A DNA stretch of 64,000 nucleotides from Scylla paramamosain (Eukaryota > Arthropoda > Malacostraca > Decapoda > Portunidae): positions 8,540,110 through 8,604,109 of the forward strand of contig NC_087197.1 in NCBI RefSeq assembly GCF_035594125.1. The letters run 5' to 3'. The notes under the pieces are model-generated. The model was not told the origin of the DNA. It saw only the letters and a program-made list of their open reading frames with translations, and searched no databases. This document shows positions 52,880 to 64,000 of the stretch, piece by piece (position 1 is the stretch's first letter; the number at the start of each line of letters is the position of its first letter). The translations under genes were made by a program, and so were the position numbers.

Positions 52880-53440
52880 TACCTTTGAAGATCAATAAAA
52901 AAAAAATGATATTTTTTCATTTATTTATTTTTTCTCTATAAAGAGTGTTATTTGTGGGTTTAAGCTTTTTGGTACTTAAGGAACGTAAAAACACTCATAA
53001 TACTCAATTCTCGTAATGTCCTTTTGTTTCCTAAAGATAAGGTTCTTTACATGTATTGAAGCGTTTTTATAGGTAACATGATCAAAAACACTCAAAATAT
53101 ACCTTTTTGGTAATGTTATTCTATTTCTTCATATTGGTTGGTTTCCATCCGTGTTTAGCGTTTTTCTACGTAAACACAGAAAAGACACGTTTTCAGTAAT
53201 TTTTGGATTCCCATATAGAGTGACTTTCATGTTATTTATCGTTTTGATGCCTAACATTCTGAAAAACACTCAAAAGACAGGTTTCTTGTAAAGTCGTTTA
53301 ATTTCCCTATATAGGTGGCTTTGCATACACTTTAGGGTTTGGTATATAACAGTCCGAAAAAAAAGCTAAAATTAACCTCTTTCACAATATTCTTTTTTCA
53401 CGTAATTTTCCTGAATTTTGCCAGAATTTTGGCATCTCGT
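52880..53440 (+). repeat. Half-length HOR unit (~560 bp), partner of 23235-23800
   Basis: I joins D near 53090. Same missing monomers and same unit length as the 23.2-23.8 kb copy. Confidence 0.85.
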
Positions 53441-56133
53441 TGCCTATGAAGATCATTAAAAAAATGTTATATTTTAATTTATTTTAATTTATTTTTTCTG
53501 TATAGTGTTATTTGTGGGTTTTAGCTTTTTGGTACTTAAGGAACTTATACTCATAATACACATTCCTCGTAAAGTCCTTTTATTCCCAAACATAGGGTTC
53601 TTTGCATGTATTTAAGCGTTTTTATTGGTAACAAGCTCAAAAACACTCAAAATACATGTTTTTGATAATGTTATTCTGTTTTTCCACACGGTGTTTTCCA
53701 TGGGTTTTAGCGTTTTAGTATGTAAGGAGCTCAAAAAAACTTAAAGGCAAGTTCTTGGTAAAAGTTGGTTATATTCCAATGTAATGTGATTGCCCTGCTT
53801 TTTAATGCTTTATTGCCTAACACGCTGAAAAACACTAAAAAGACACTTTTCTAGTAATTTCATTTTTTTTCCACAGTTTTGCATGTAATTTGGGGTTGGA
53901 CCACTAAGAATGTGAAAACAAAACACTCAAAATACACTCATTTCCTGAAATTGTTCTGTTTCTCAATTAAGAGTGTTGTTCATGAGTTTCAGCATTTTGG
54001 TATCTAAGAAACTTCTCCATATATACGAGTTTTGCGTTTTTTGCCTTATGGTTGTTGAAAACTATTAATACATTCATTATACAATTTTCTTGTAATATCC
54101 TTTTGTTTCCCAATATAGACTGCTTTGCATTCATTTTTGCGTTTTTTGTAGGTAACAAGCTCAAAAACACTCAACTTTTTTGTAATGTTATTCTATTTCT
54201 TCATATTGGTTGGTTTGCATCCGTTTTAGTTTTCTACGCTAAAACTGAAAAGACACGTTTTCAGTAATATTGTTGAAATTGCTGAAAACACCCAAAGACA
54301 CGTTTCTTGTAAAGTCGTGTAATATCCCCATATAGGTGGCTTTGCATGCACTTCCGGGTTTCGTACATAACTCCGGAAAAAGCTAAAATCATTTTTTTTA
54401 TGTTTTTTTTCACATAATTTCCCTGAATTTTCTCAAAATTTTGGCATCTCGTTACCTATGAAGATGAATAACAAAAAAAAAATCTATTTTTTTTATTATT
54501 TTTTTCTCTATAAAGAGTGTTATTTGTGGGTTTTAGATTTTTGGTACTTAAGGAACTTAAAAAATACTCATAATACACGATTTTCGTAATGTCCTTTCGT
54601 TTCACAAACATAGGGTTCTTTGCAAGTATTTAAGGGATTTTATAGGTAACATTATCAAAAACAATCAAAATATATGTTTTTGGTAATGTTATTCTGTTTC
54701 TTCATAAAGGTTGTTTTGCATGTGTTTAGCGTTTTGGTATGTAAGGAGTTAAAAAACACTTAAAGGCAAGTTCTTCGTAAAATTTGGTTTTATTCCAATG
54801 TAATGTGATTGTTCTGCTTTTTAGTGTTTTGTTGCATATAACGCTAAAAAAACACTCAAAAGACACTTTTCTGGTAATTTCATTTTTTTCCCCCATAAAG
54901 GTAGTTTTGCATGTAATTTGGGATTTTCGTAACTAAGAATGTGAAAAACACTCAAAATACACACATTTGGTAAGGTAGTTCTGTTTTTCAATTAAAAGTG
55001 TTATTCATGAGTTTTAGCGTTTTGGTATGTAAGAAACTTCTCTATATACACGAGTTTTTGCGTTTTTTGCATTGTGGATCTTGTGAAACTATAAAACACT
55101 CATTATACACGTTTCTCGTAATGTCCTTTTGCTTCCCAATATAGAGTGCTTTCCATCCATTTGCGCGTTTTTTGTAGGTAAAAAGCTAAAAAACACTTTT
55201 TGGTAATGTTATTCTATTTCTTCATATTTGTTGGTTTGCATCCGTTTCAGCGTTTTCTACGTAAAACACTGAAAAGACACGTTTCCAGTAATTTTGTTTT
55301 GGATTCACATATTGACTGACTTCCATATTATTTATCATTTTGGTGCCTAACATGCTGGAAAACACTGAAAAGACAGGTTTCTGGTAAAGTCGTTTAACTT
55401 CCTTATAATGTTGCATGCACTTTAGAGTTTGGAACATAAAAATCCGAAAAAGAGCTATAATTGACTTTTTTGATAATGTTCTTTTTTCCACATAAATTCC
55501 CTGAATTTTGGTAGAATTTTGGCATCTTGGTACCTATGAAAATCAATATAAAAAAGCTATTTTTTTATTTTATTTTTTTTCTCTATAAAGAGTGTTATTT
55601 ATGGGTTTTAACGTTTTGTTACTTAAGCAATTTAAAAACGGCCCTAATACATGTTTCTCGTGATGTCCTTTCGTTTCCCAAACATAGGGTTCTTTGCATG
55701 TATTTAAGCGTTTTTATAGATAACATGATCAAAAGGACTTAAAACACATGTTTTTAGTAATGTTATTTTGCTTCTCCATTAAAGAGTTTTTTGCATGCGT
55801 TTTGGTTTGTAAGGAGGTCAAAAACACTTCAAGGCAAGTTCTTGGTAAAAGTTGGTTTTATTCCCATGTAATGTGCCCTGTTTTTTTTTTTTATATAATT
55901 TATTGTCTAAAACGCTCAAAAACACTCAAAAGACACTTTTGGTAATGTCATTTTTTTTCCAACATAGATTCGCGTTCTATTTGGGGTTTTGCTAACTAAG
56001 AATGTGAAAAACACTCAAAGTACACGCATTTGGTAACGTTGTTCTGTTTCTCAATTAATATTGTTATTCATGGGTTTAGCATATTGGTATCTAAGAAACT
56101 TCTTTATATACACGAATTTTTTGCGTTTTTTGC

Positions 56134-56157
56134 CTTGTAGTTCTTGTGAACCACAAG
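56134..56157. repeat. Linker hairpin with one mismatch
   Basis: CTTGTAGTTC-TTGT-GAACCACAAG, partner of 20492-20515. Confidence 0.9.
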
Positions 56158-58849
56158 TTCTTTTGCTCAAAAATAATAAGACACTCATTATACACGTTTC
56201 TCGTAATGTCCTTTTGTTTTCCAACAGGGAGTGCTTTGCATCCATTTTCGCGTTTTTTGTAGGTAACAAGCTCAAAAACACTCAAAATGTACCTTTTTGG
56301 TAATGTAGTTTTATTTCTTCTTATTGGTTGGTTTGCATCCGTTTAAGCGTTTTTCTACGTAAAACACCGAAAAGACACGTTTTCAGTAATTTTGTATTAG
56401 ATTCCCATATAGAGTGACGCATGTTATTTACCGTCATGGTGCCTAACAAGCTGAAAAACACTCATAAGACAGTTTTCTGGCAAAGACGTTTAATTTCCCC
56501 ATATAGGTGGCTTTGCATGCACTTTAGGGTTTCGTACATAACAGTATGAAAAAAAAAGCTAAAATTAACTTTTTTGATAATTGACTCATAATTTCCTGAA
56601 TTTTGCCCAAATTTTGCCAAAAACATGCAAAATGTATGTTTTTGGTAGTGTTATTCTCTTTTTCCATAAAGTGTGTTTTGCATGCGTTTTAGCGTTTTAG
56701 TACATAAGGAGCTGAAAACACTTAAAGGCAAGTTCTTCGTAAAAATTTATTTTATTGCCATGTAAAGTGATTCCCCTGCTTTTTAGTGTTCTGTTCCCTA
56801 TCACGCTTAAAAACACTCAATAGACACTTTTCTCGTAATGTCATTTTTTTTCCTACATAAAGCTGGTTTCCCATGCAATTTGGGATTTTGGTAAATAAGG
56901 TGAAAAGCACTCAAAATACACGCATTTAGTAAAGTTGTTCTGTTTCTCAATTAAGAGTGTTATTCATGAGTTTCAGCATTTTGGTATCTAAGAAACTTCT
57001 TTATATACACGAGTTTTTGCGTTTTTCTACGTAAAACACTGAGAAGATACATTTTCAGTAATTTTGTTTTGGATTCCCATATAGAGTGAGTTCCTCATTA
57101 TTTATCGTTTTGGTGCCTAACATGCTGAAAAACACTCAAACGACAGATTTCTAGTAAGGTCGTTTAATTTCCTCATATAGGAGGCTTTGCATGCACTTTA
57201 GGGTTTGGTACATAACATTCCGAAAAAAAAGGTAAAATTGACTTTTTTGATAATATTCTTTGGTTCATAAAATTTTCCTGAATTTTCCCAGAATTTTGGC
57301 ATCTCGGTACCTATGAAGATGAAAATAAAAAAATCCTATTTTTTTTCTAAATAAAGAGTTTTATTTGTGGGTTTTAGCTTTTTTGTACTTAGGGAACTTA
57401 AAAAAAACACTCATAATCCACGTTTTTCGTAATGTCCTTCTGTGTCCCAAACATAATGTTCTTTGCATGTATTTAAGCGTTTTTTAGAGATAACATGATA
57501 AAAAACACACAAATTACATGTTTTTGGTAATGTTATTCTGTTTCTCCATAAAGTTTGTTTTGCATGCGTTTTAGCGGTTTTGTATATAAGGAGCTCAAAA
57601 GCATTTAAAGGCAAGTTCTTGGTAAAAATTGGTTTTATTCCAATGAAAAGTGATTGCCCTGCTTTTTAGTGCTTGATTGCCTATCACGCTCAAAAACATT
57701 CAAAGGACATTTTTCTAGAAATGTCATGTTTTCCCATATAAATCTGGTTTCGCATGAAATTTGCGTTTTTAGTGACTAAGAATATGAAAAAACACTCTAA
57801 ACACACGAATTTGGTAAGGTTGTTCTGTTTCTCAATTAAGAGTGTTATTCATGAGTTTCATCATTTTGGTATATAGGAAACTTTTCCATATACACGTGTT
57901 TTTGCGTTTTTTGCCTTGTTGTTCTTTTGAACTATAATACACTCATTATACACTTTTCTCGCAATGTCCCTCTGTTTCCCAATATAGAGTGCTTTGTATC
58001 AATTTTAGCATTTTTTTGTAGGTAACAAGCTCAAAAACACTCAAAATATACCTTTTTGGTAATGTTTTTTCTATTTCTTGATATTGGTTGGTTTGCATCC
58101 ATTTTAGCGTTTTTCTACGTAAAACACTGAGAAGACACGTTTTCAGTAATTTTGTTTTGGATTCCCATATAAAATGAGTTCCTTATTTATTTATCTTTTT
58201 GGTGCCTAACATTCTGAAAAACACTCAAAAGACAGATTTTTTTTAAGGTCGTTTAATTTCCTCATATAGGAGGCTTTGCATGCACTTTAGGGTTTGGTAT
58301 ATACCAGTCCGAAAAAGAATAACTAAAATTACTTTTTTGATCATTTTCTTTTATCATATAATAGCAGGGAATTTCCCCAGAATTTTGGCATCTCGATATC
58401 TATGAAGATGATTAACAAAAAAATAAATAAATAAATCAATCCTATTTTTTTCATTTTTTATTTATTTAGTTTTTCTAAATAAAGAGAGTTATTTGTGGGT
58501 TTATCTTTTTAATACTTAAGGAACTTAAAAACACTCATAATACATATTTCTCGTAATGTCCTTTCGTTTCCCAAACATAAGGTTCTTTGCATGTATTAAA
58601 ATACATGTTTTTGGTAATGTTATTCTTTTTGTCCATAAAAGGTGTTTTGCATGCATTTTAGCGTTTTGGTATGTAATGAGCTCAAAAACACCTAAAAGCA
58701 AGTTCTTGGTAAAAGTTGGTTTTATTCCAATGTAATGTGATTGCCCTGCTTTTTAGTGGTTTATTGCCTAACACTCTCAAAAACACTCGAAAGACATTTT
58801 CTGGTAATATTATTTTTTTCCCGCATGGAATTTGGGTTTTTGGTAACTA

Positions 58850-59090
58850 AAAATGTGAAAAACACTCAAAATACAGGCATTTAGTAAGGTTGTTCTGTTT
58901 TTTAATTAAAAGTGTTATTCATGAGCTTCAGTATTTTGGTATGTAAGAAACTTCTCTAATACACACATTTGGTAAGGTAGTTCTGTTTCTCAATTAAAAG
59001 TGTTATTCATGAGTTTCAGCATTTTGGTGTGTAAGAAACTTCTTTATGTACACGAGTTTTTGAGTTTTTTGCCTTGTGGTTCTTGTGAAA
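58850..59090 (+). repeat. Extra partial B monomer
   Basis: Two copies of GTGTTATTCATGAG (about 58912 and 58999) are joined by AACTTCTCTAATACACACATTTGG. Near-identical in layout to 10.30-10.53 kb. Confidence 0.82.
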
Positions 59091-60573
59091 CTATAAAACA
59101 CTCATTATACACATTTCTTGTAATGATTTTTTCTTTCCTAATATAGAGTGCGTTTCATCCATTTTCGAAATTTTTTGTTGGTAACAAGCTCAAAAACACA
59201 TAAAAATATATCTTTTTGGTAATATTCTATTTCTTCATATTGGTTGGTTTAAATTCGTTTTAGCGTTTATCTACATAAATCACTGAAAAGACACGTTTTC
59301 AGTAATATTGTTGAAATTGCTGAAAAAAAAAACACTCAAAAGACAGGTTTCTGGTAAATTCGAGTAATTTCTCCATATAGGTGGCTTTGCCTACACTTTA
59401 GGGTTTGGAACATAACTCCGGAAAAAAGCTAAGATTATTTTTTTCATAATGATTTTTTTTTACAAAATTTCCTTGCATTTTTCCAGAATTTGGTATCTCG
59501 GTACCTATGAAGATTTTTTTTTTTTCTATAAAGTATTATTTGTGAGTTTTAGCTTTTTTAGTACTTAAGGAACACTCATAATACATGATCAAAAACACTC
59601 AAAATACATATTTTTGGTAATGTTATTCTGTTTCTCCATAAAGGGTGTTTTTACATGCGTTTTAGCGTTTTGGTATGTAAGGAGTTAAAAAACACTTAAA
59701 GGCAAATTCTTCGTAAAAGTTGGTTTTACTCCCAAGTAATGTGATTGTTCTGCTTTTTAGGGCATTGTTGCATATCACGCTCAAAAACACTCAAAAGACA
59801 TTTTTTCACGAGTTTTTGCGTTTTTTGCCTTGTGGTTTTTTTGAACTATAAAACATTCATTATACACTTTTCTTGCAATGTCCCTTTGTTTCCCAATATA
59901 GAGTGCTTTGTATCAATTTTTACGTTTTATTTTTTTGTAGGTAACAAGCTCAAAAACACTCAAAATATACATTTTTGGTAATGTTTTTCTGCTTCTTGAT
60001 ATGGGTTGGTTTGCATCAGTTTTAGCGTTTTTCTACGTAAAACACTGAGAAGACAGGTTTTCAGTAATTTTCTTTTGGATTCCCACATAGAGTGAGTTCT
60101 TTATTATTTATCGTTTTGGTGCCTAACATGCTGAAAAACACTCAAAAGACAGATTTCTGGTAAGGTCTTTAATTTCCTCATATGCGAGGCCTTGCATGTC
60201 TTTTGAGTGTTTTTGAACGTGTTACGCAATAAAGCACTAAAAGGAAGGTCAATCACATTACATGGGAATAAAACCAAATTTTACCAAGAACTTGCCTTTA
60301 AGTGTTTTTGAGAGCCTTACATACCAAAACGCTAAAATGCATGCAAAATACATTTTATAAAGAAACAGAATAATATTACCAAATACATGTATTTTGAGTG
60401 TTTTTGATCATGATATCTATAAAAACGCTTAAATACATGCAAAGAACTTTATGTTTGGGAAACGAAAGGACATTACGAGAAACGTGTATTATGAGTGTTT
60501 TTTTTTTTTTCAGTACCTAAAAGCTAAAACCCACAAATAACACTCTTTATTTAGATAAAAAAAATAATTAACA

Positions 60574-60625
60574 AAAAATTTTAAAAATTGGATTTTTTAT
60601 TTATTTATTTATTTATTTTTTGTTA
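60574..60625. repeat. A/T block of monomer H: (TTTA)n
   Basis: About five TTTA repeats plus flanking poly(A)/(T), next to the landmark at 60640. Length differs from other copies, as expected for slippage. Confidence 0.88.
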
Positions 60626-61119
60626 TTTATCCTTATAGGTACCGAGATGCCAAAATTCTGCCAAATTTCAGGGAATTTATGTGGAAAAAATAACATTACC
60701 AAAAGAGTTATTTATAGCTTTTTTTTCGGATTGTTATGTACCAAACCCTAAAGTGCATCCAAAGCCACCTATATAGGGAAGTTAAACGACTTTACCAGAA
60801 ACCTGTCTTTTCAGTGTTTTTCAGCATGTTAGGCACTAAAACGATAAATAATATGGAAGTCAGTCAATATGTGAATCCAAAAGAAAATTACTGAAAACGT
60901 GTCTTTTCAGTGTTTTACGTAGAAAAACGCTAAAGCGGATGCAAACAACCCTTTATGAAGAAATAGAATAACATTACCAAAAAGATATATTTTGAGTATT
61001 TTTGAGCTTGTTACCTACAAAAAAATGCAAAAATGGATATAAAGCACTCTATATTAGGAAACAAAAGGACATTACGAGAAACGTGTATAATGAGTGTTTT
61101 ATAGTTTTAAAAGAACCAA

Positions 61120-61645
61120 AAAAAAAGAACGCCAAAATGCACACAAATTAACCAAACAAATGGGATTTTTCCTCATGTTAGGTACAACAATCTATACAGA
61201 ATATAAAAAAAACAGAACAACATTACCAAAAACGTATATTATAAGTGTTTTTGAGCTTCTTTGGTAATAAAATACTGAATCACGTGATTAGCACATTCAT
61301 TTAGGCGTTTTGGTTTCTAAAAAGCTGGAAAACGCTTAAATCATACGTTTTTGGTAATGTGTCCCGATAAAGGCTATTGTGCACGCGTTTTAGCATTTTG
61401 GAATGTAAGAACTTCAAAAACACTCAAAAGACACCATTTTGATAATGTTGTTTTGATTTTTATATAGAGTGTCTTCCATGCTCTTTAGAGTTTTGGTGCT
61501 AACGTTGAAAAGCCCCGAAATAACATTTTTTCTAGGAATGTCGTCTCTTTACCTTATAAAGGGTGAAATGGATGATTTTTTGCGTATTGGTACGAAATAA
61601 GCTGAAAAAACATTCAAATTACACGTTTTTGGCAAATGTGTATTA
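61120..61645. repeat. Divergent monomer island
   Basis: Between two standard R stretches lies about 525 bp that fits no A-K type. The first ~135 bp still looks R-like (ACATTACCAAAAACGTATAT). From about 61290 it reads F-like (GCGTTTTAGCATTTTGGAATG; AAAAACACTCAAAAGACACC) with many private changes such as CACGTGATTAGC, TGTCCCGATAAAGG and AAAGCCCCGAAAT. About four F-like monomers can be traced. It could be an older family, an edge remnant or a decayed insertion. No open frame, terminal repeats or target-site duplication were noticed. Confidence 0.75.
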
Positions 61646-64000
61646 TGAGTTTTTTTTTTTATAGTTCAAAAGAACCAAAAGGCAAAAAAACACAAAAACT
61701 CGTGTATATGGAGAAGGTTCCTAGATACCAAAATGCTGAAACTCATGAATAACACTCTTAACTGAGAAACAGAACAACCTTACTAAATGCGTGTATTTTG
61801 AGTGCTTTTCACATTCTCAGTTACCAAAACCCCAAATTGCATGCGAAGTAACCTTTATGTGAGAAAAAAAAGTCATTACCAGAAAAGGGTCTTTTAAGTG
61901 TTTTTCGGCGTGATAGGCAATTTTGGTATCCAAAATGCAAAGTACTAAAAAGCAGGGCAAACATATTACATTGGAATAACACTAATTTATACCAAAAACT
62001 TGCCTTTAAGTGTTTTTGAGCTGCTTAAATACCAAACCGCTAAAACGCATGCAAAACAAACTTTATGGAGAAACAGAATAACATTACCAAAAACATGTAT
62101 TTTGAGTGTTTTTGATCATGTTATCTATAAAAACGCTTAAATACATGGAAAGAACATTATGTTTGGGAAACAAAAGGACATTACGAGAAACGTGTATTAT
62201 GAATGTTTTTCAAGTTCCTTAAGTACCAAAAAGCTAAAACCCACAAATAACACTCTTTATTTAGAAAATTAAAAATTAAAAAAATTTAAAAAATAGGAAT
62301 TTTTTTTTTGTTATTCATATTCATAGGTACCGATATGCCAAAATTCTGGGAAAATTCAGGGCAATCATATAATAAAAAAATATTATCAAAAATTTTATTT
62401 TTCAGCTTTTTTTTCGGATTGTTATGTACCAAACCCTAAAGTGCATGCAAAGCCTCCTATATGAGGAAATTAAACGACTTTACCAGAAATGTGTGTTTTG
62501 AGTGTTTTTTAGCATGTTAGGCACCAAAATGATAAATAATATGGAACTCACTCTATATGGGAGTCCAAAACAAAGTTACTAAAAACGTGTCTTCTCAGTG
62601 TTTTACGTAGAAAATCGCTAAAACGGATGCAAAGCAACCAATATCAAGAATAAGAAAAATGTTACTAAAAAGATATATTTTGAGTGTTTTTCAGCTTGTT
62701 ACAAAAAAAAAACGCGAAAATTGATGTAAAGCACCCTATATTAGGAAACAAAAGGACATTGCAAGAAAAGTGTATCATGAGTGTTTTATAGTTCAAAAGA
62801 ACCACAAGGGAAAAAACGCAAAATCTCGTGTATATGGAGAGGTTTCCTAGATACAAAAATGCTAAAACTCATGTATAACACTCCTAATTGAAAAAACAGA
62901 AAAACTTTAATAAATGCGTGTATTTTGAGTGCTTTTCACATTCTTAGTTACCAAAACCCCAAATTGCATGCAAAAATAGACTTGTGGGATAAAAAAAAAT
63001 GACTTTGCCAGAAAAGTGTCTTTTGAGTGTTTTTGAGCGTGATAGGCAATAAAGCACTAAAAAAGAGGGATATCACATTACATTGGAGGAAAACGAATTT
63101 TTACCAAGAACTTGCCTTTAAGTGTTTTTGAGCTCCTTATATAACAAAACACTAAAACGCATTGAAAACACTCTTTATGGTGAAACAGAATAACTTTAGC
63201 AAAAACATGTATTTTGAGTGTTTTTGATCATGTTGCCAATAAAAACGCTAAAATACATGCAAAGAACACTATTTTTGGGAAACGAAAGGAGATTACGAGA
63301 AACGTGTATTATGAGTGTTTTTAAGTTCATTAATTACCAAAAAGCTAAAAGCCACTAATAACACTCTTTATTGAGAAACAATAAATAAATAAAAAAAAAT
63401 ACAATATTTTTTTCTTTCTTATTCATCTTCACAGGTACCGAGATGCCAAAATTCGGGCAAAATTCAGGAAATTATGTGAAATAAAAACATTATCCAAAAA
63501 GTTAAATTTAGCTTTTATCGGACTGCTATGTACCAAACCCGTAAAGTGCATGCAAAGCCACATATATGGGGAAATTAAATGTCTTTGCCAGAAAACGGTC
63601 TTATGAGTGTTTTTCAGCATGTTAGGAACCAACACGATAAATAACATGGAAGTCAATCTATATGGGAATCCAAAACAAAATTACTAAAAACGTGTCTTAT
63701 CGGTGTTTTACGTAGAAAAACGCTAAAACGGATGCAAAAAAACAATATGAAGAAATGAAATAACATTACCAAAAAGGTATATTTTGAGCATTTTTGCAAT
63801 TTTTACCTACAAAAAACACGAAAATGGATGGAAAGCACTCTATATTGGGAAGCAAAAGGACATTACGAGGAACGTGTATAATGAGTGTTTTATAGTTTCA
63901 CAAGAACTACAAGGCAAAAAACGCAAAAACTTGTGTATATAGAGAAGTTTCTTACATTCCAAAATGCTGAAACTCTGGAACAACACTCTTAATTGAGAAA

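Larger units (their letters stand above)
49420..60198 (+). repeat. Long F-orientation HOR block
   Basis: Landmarks lie at about 50213, 51138, 52880, 53438, 54450, 55525, 57301, 58395 and 59500. Deletion scars lie near 51555, 51930, 53085 and 56620 and near 57030. From 49.4 to about 56.9 kb the order and spacing mirror the R block 20-27.3 kb. Near 59805 monomer A runs into the linker (ACATTTTTTCACGAG). From there to 60198 the sequence equals the right part of the B-F module, so the block ends with a 5'-truncated module (copy 7, about 59808-60198). Confidence 0.85.
60199..64000 (-). repeat. R-orientation HOR block, right edge
   Basis: Landmarks lie near 60640, 62330 and 63440. The 60199-61115 part is a direct counterpart of R 37280-38.15 kb. 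A divergent segment interrupts it at 61120-61645, after which standard R monomers resume. The array continues off the right end. Confidence 0.85.

Noticed and set aside
61120..61645. A retroelement or gene fragment in the divergent island
   Set aside because: Monomer frame motifs are still readable across it, and no poly(A) tail, LTR, or coding similarity was noticed.

Overview
The whole 64-kb window is one AT-rich satellite array (roughly 30% G+C by eye). I find no supportable protein-coding gene, rRNA, tRNA, CRISPR array or recognisable transposon. Poly(A)/(T) and TTTA tracts, a nested repeat structure and the absence of genes point to eukaryotic heterochromatin (pericentromeric, knob-like or subtelomeric). 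A plant is my best guess, because most higher-order units carry AAACCCTAAA, which matches the plant telo-box. That is weak evidence, and I cannot name the species or match the satellite to a named family.

Basic structure: related monomers of about 96 bp share a start like AAAACACTCAAAA, a centre like GGTAATGTTATTCT and an end like TTTTAGCGTTTTGGTA. Eleven monomer types (here called A to K) plus one 49-bp linker make a higher-order repeat (HOR) of about 1.1 kb. Its best landmark is the G/H boundary, CTCGGTACCTATGAAGATGA on the plus strand or its complement, followed by a poly(A)/(T) block. I call the strand reading GGTAATGTTATTCTG 'forward' (F) and its complement 'reverse' (R).

Layout: F 1-470; R 471-950; F 951-5050; R 5051-5505; F 5506-11298; R 11299-16127; F 16128-16583; R 16584-27341; F 27342-29380; R 29381-29838; F 29839-36290; R 36291-36816; F 36817-37279; R 37280-46858; F 46859-47313; R 47314-49419; F 49420-60198; R 60199-64000. 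An old-looking divergent island sits at about 61120-61645.

The array is not a simple head-to-tail tandem. Fifteen of the 17 orientation switches use one of the same two junction sequences, the borders of a recurring ~455-bp inverted module (B-F monomers) set between two copies of monomer K. On top of this are large inverted segmental duplications. One pairs about 1.9-9.07 kb with 12.58-20.9 kb. A longer one pairs about 20-33.5 kb with 40.6-56.9 kb around a 7-kb spacer. Paired arms share deletion scars and landmark spacing, so events can be ordered: internal deletions first, then inverted duplication, then local changes such as growth of a pure (AT)87 tract at 41245-41418.

Coordinates of arms, blocks and monomers were read by eye. 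They should be taken as good to about 10 bp at junctions and 50-100 bp at arm edges.
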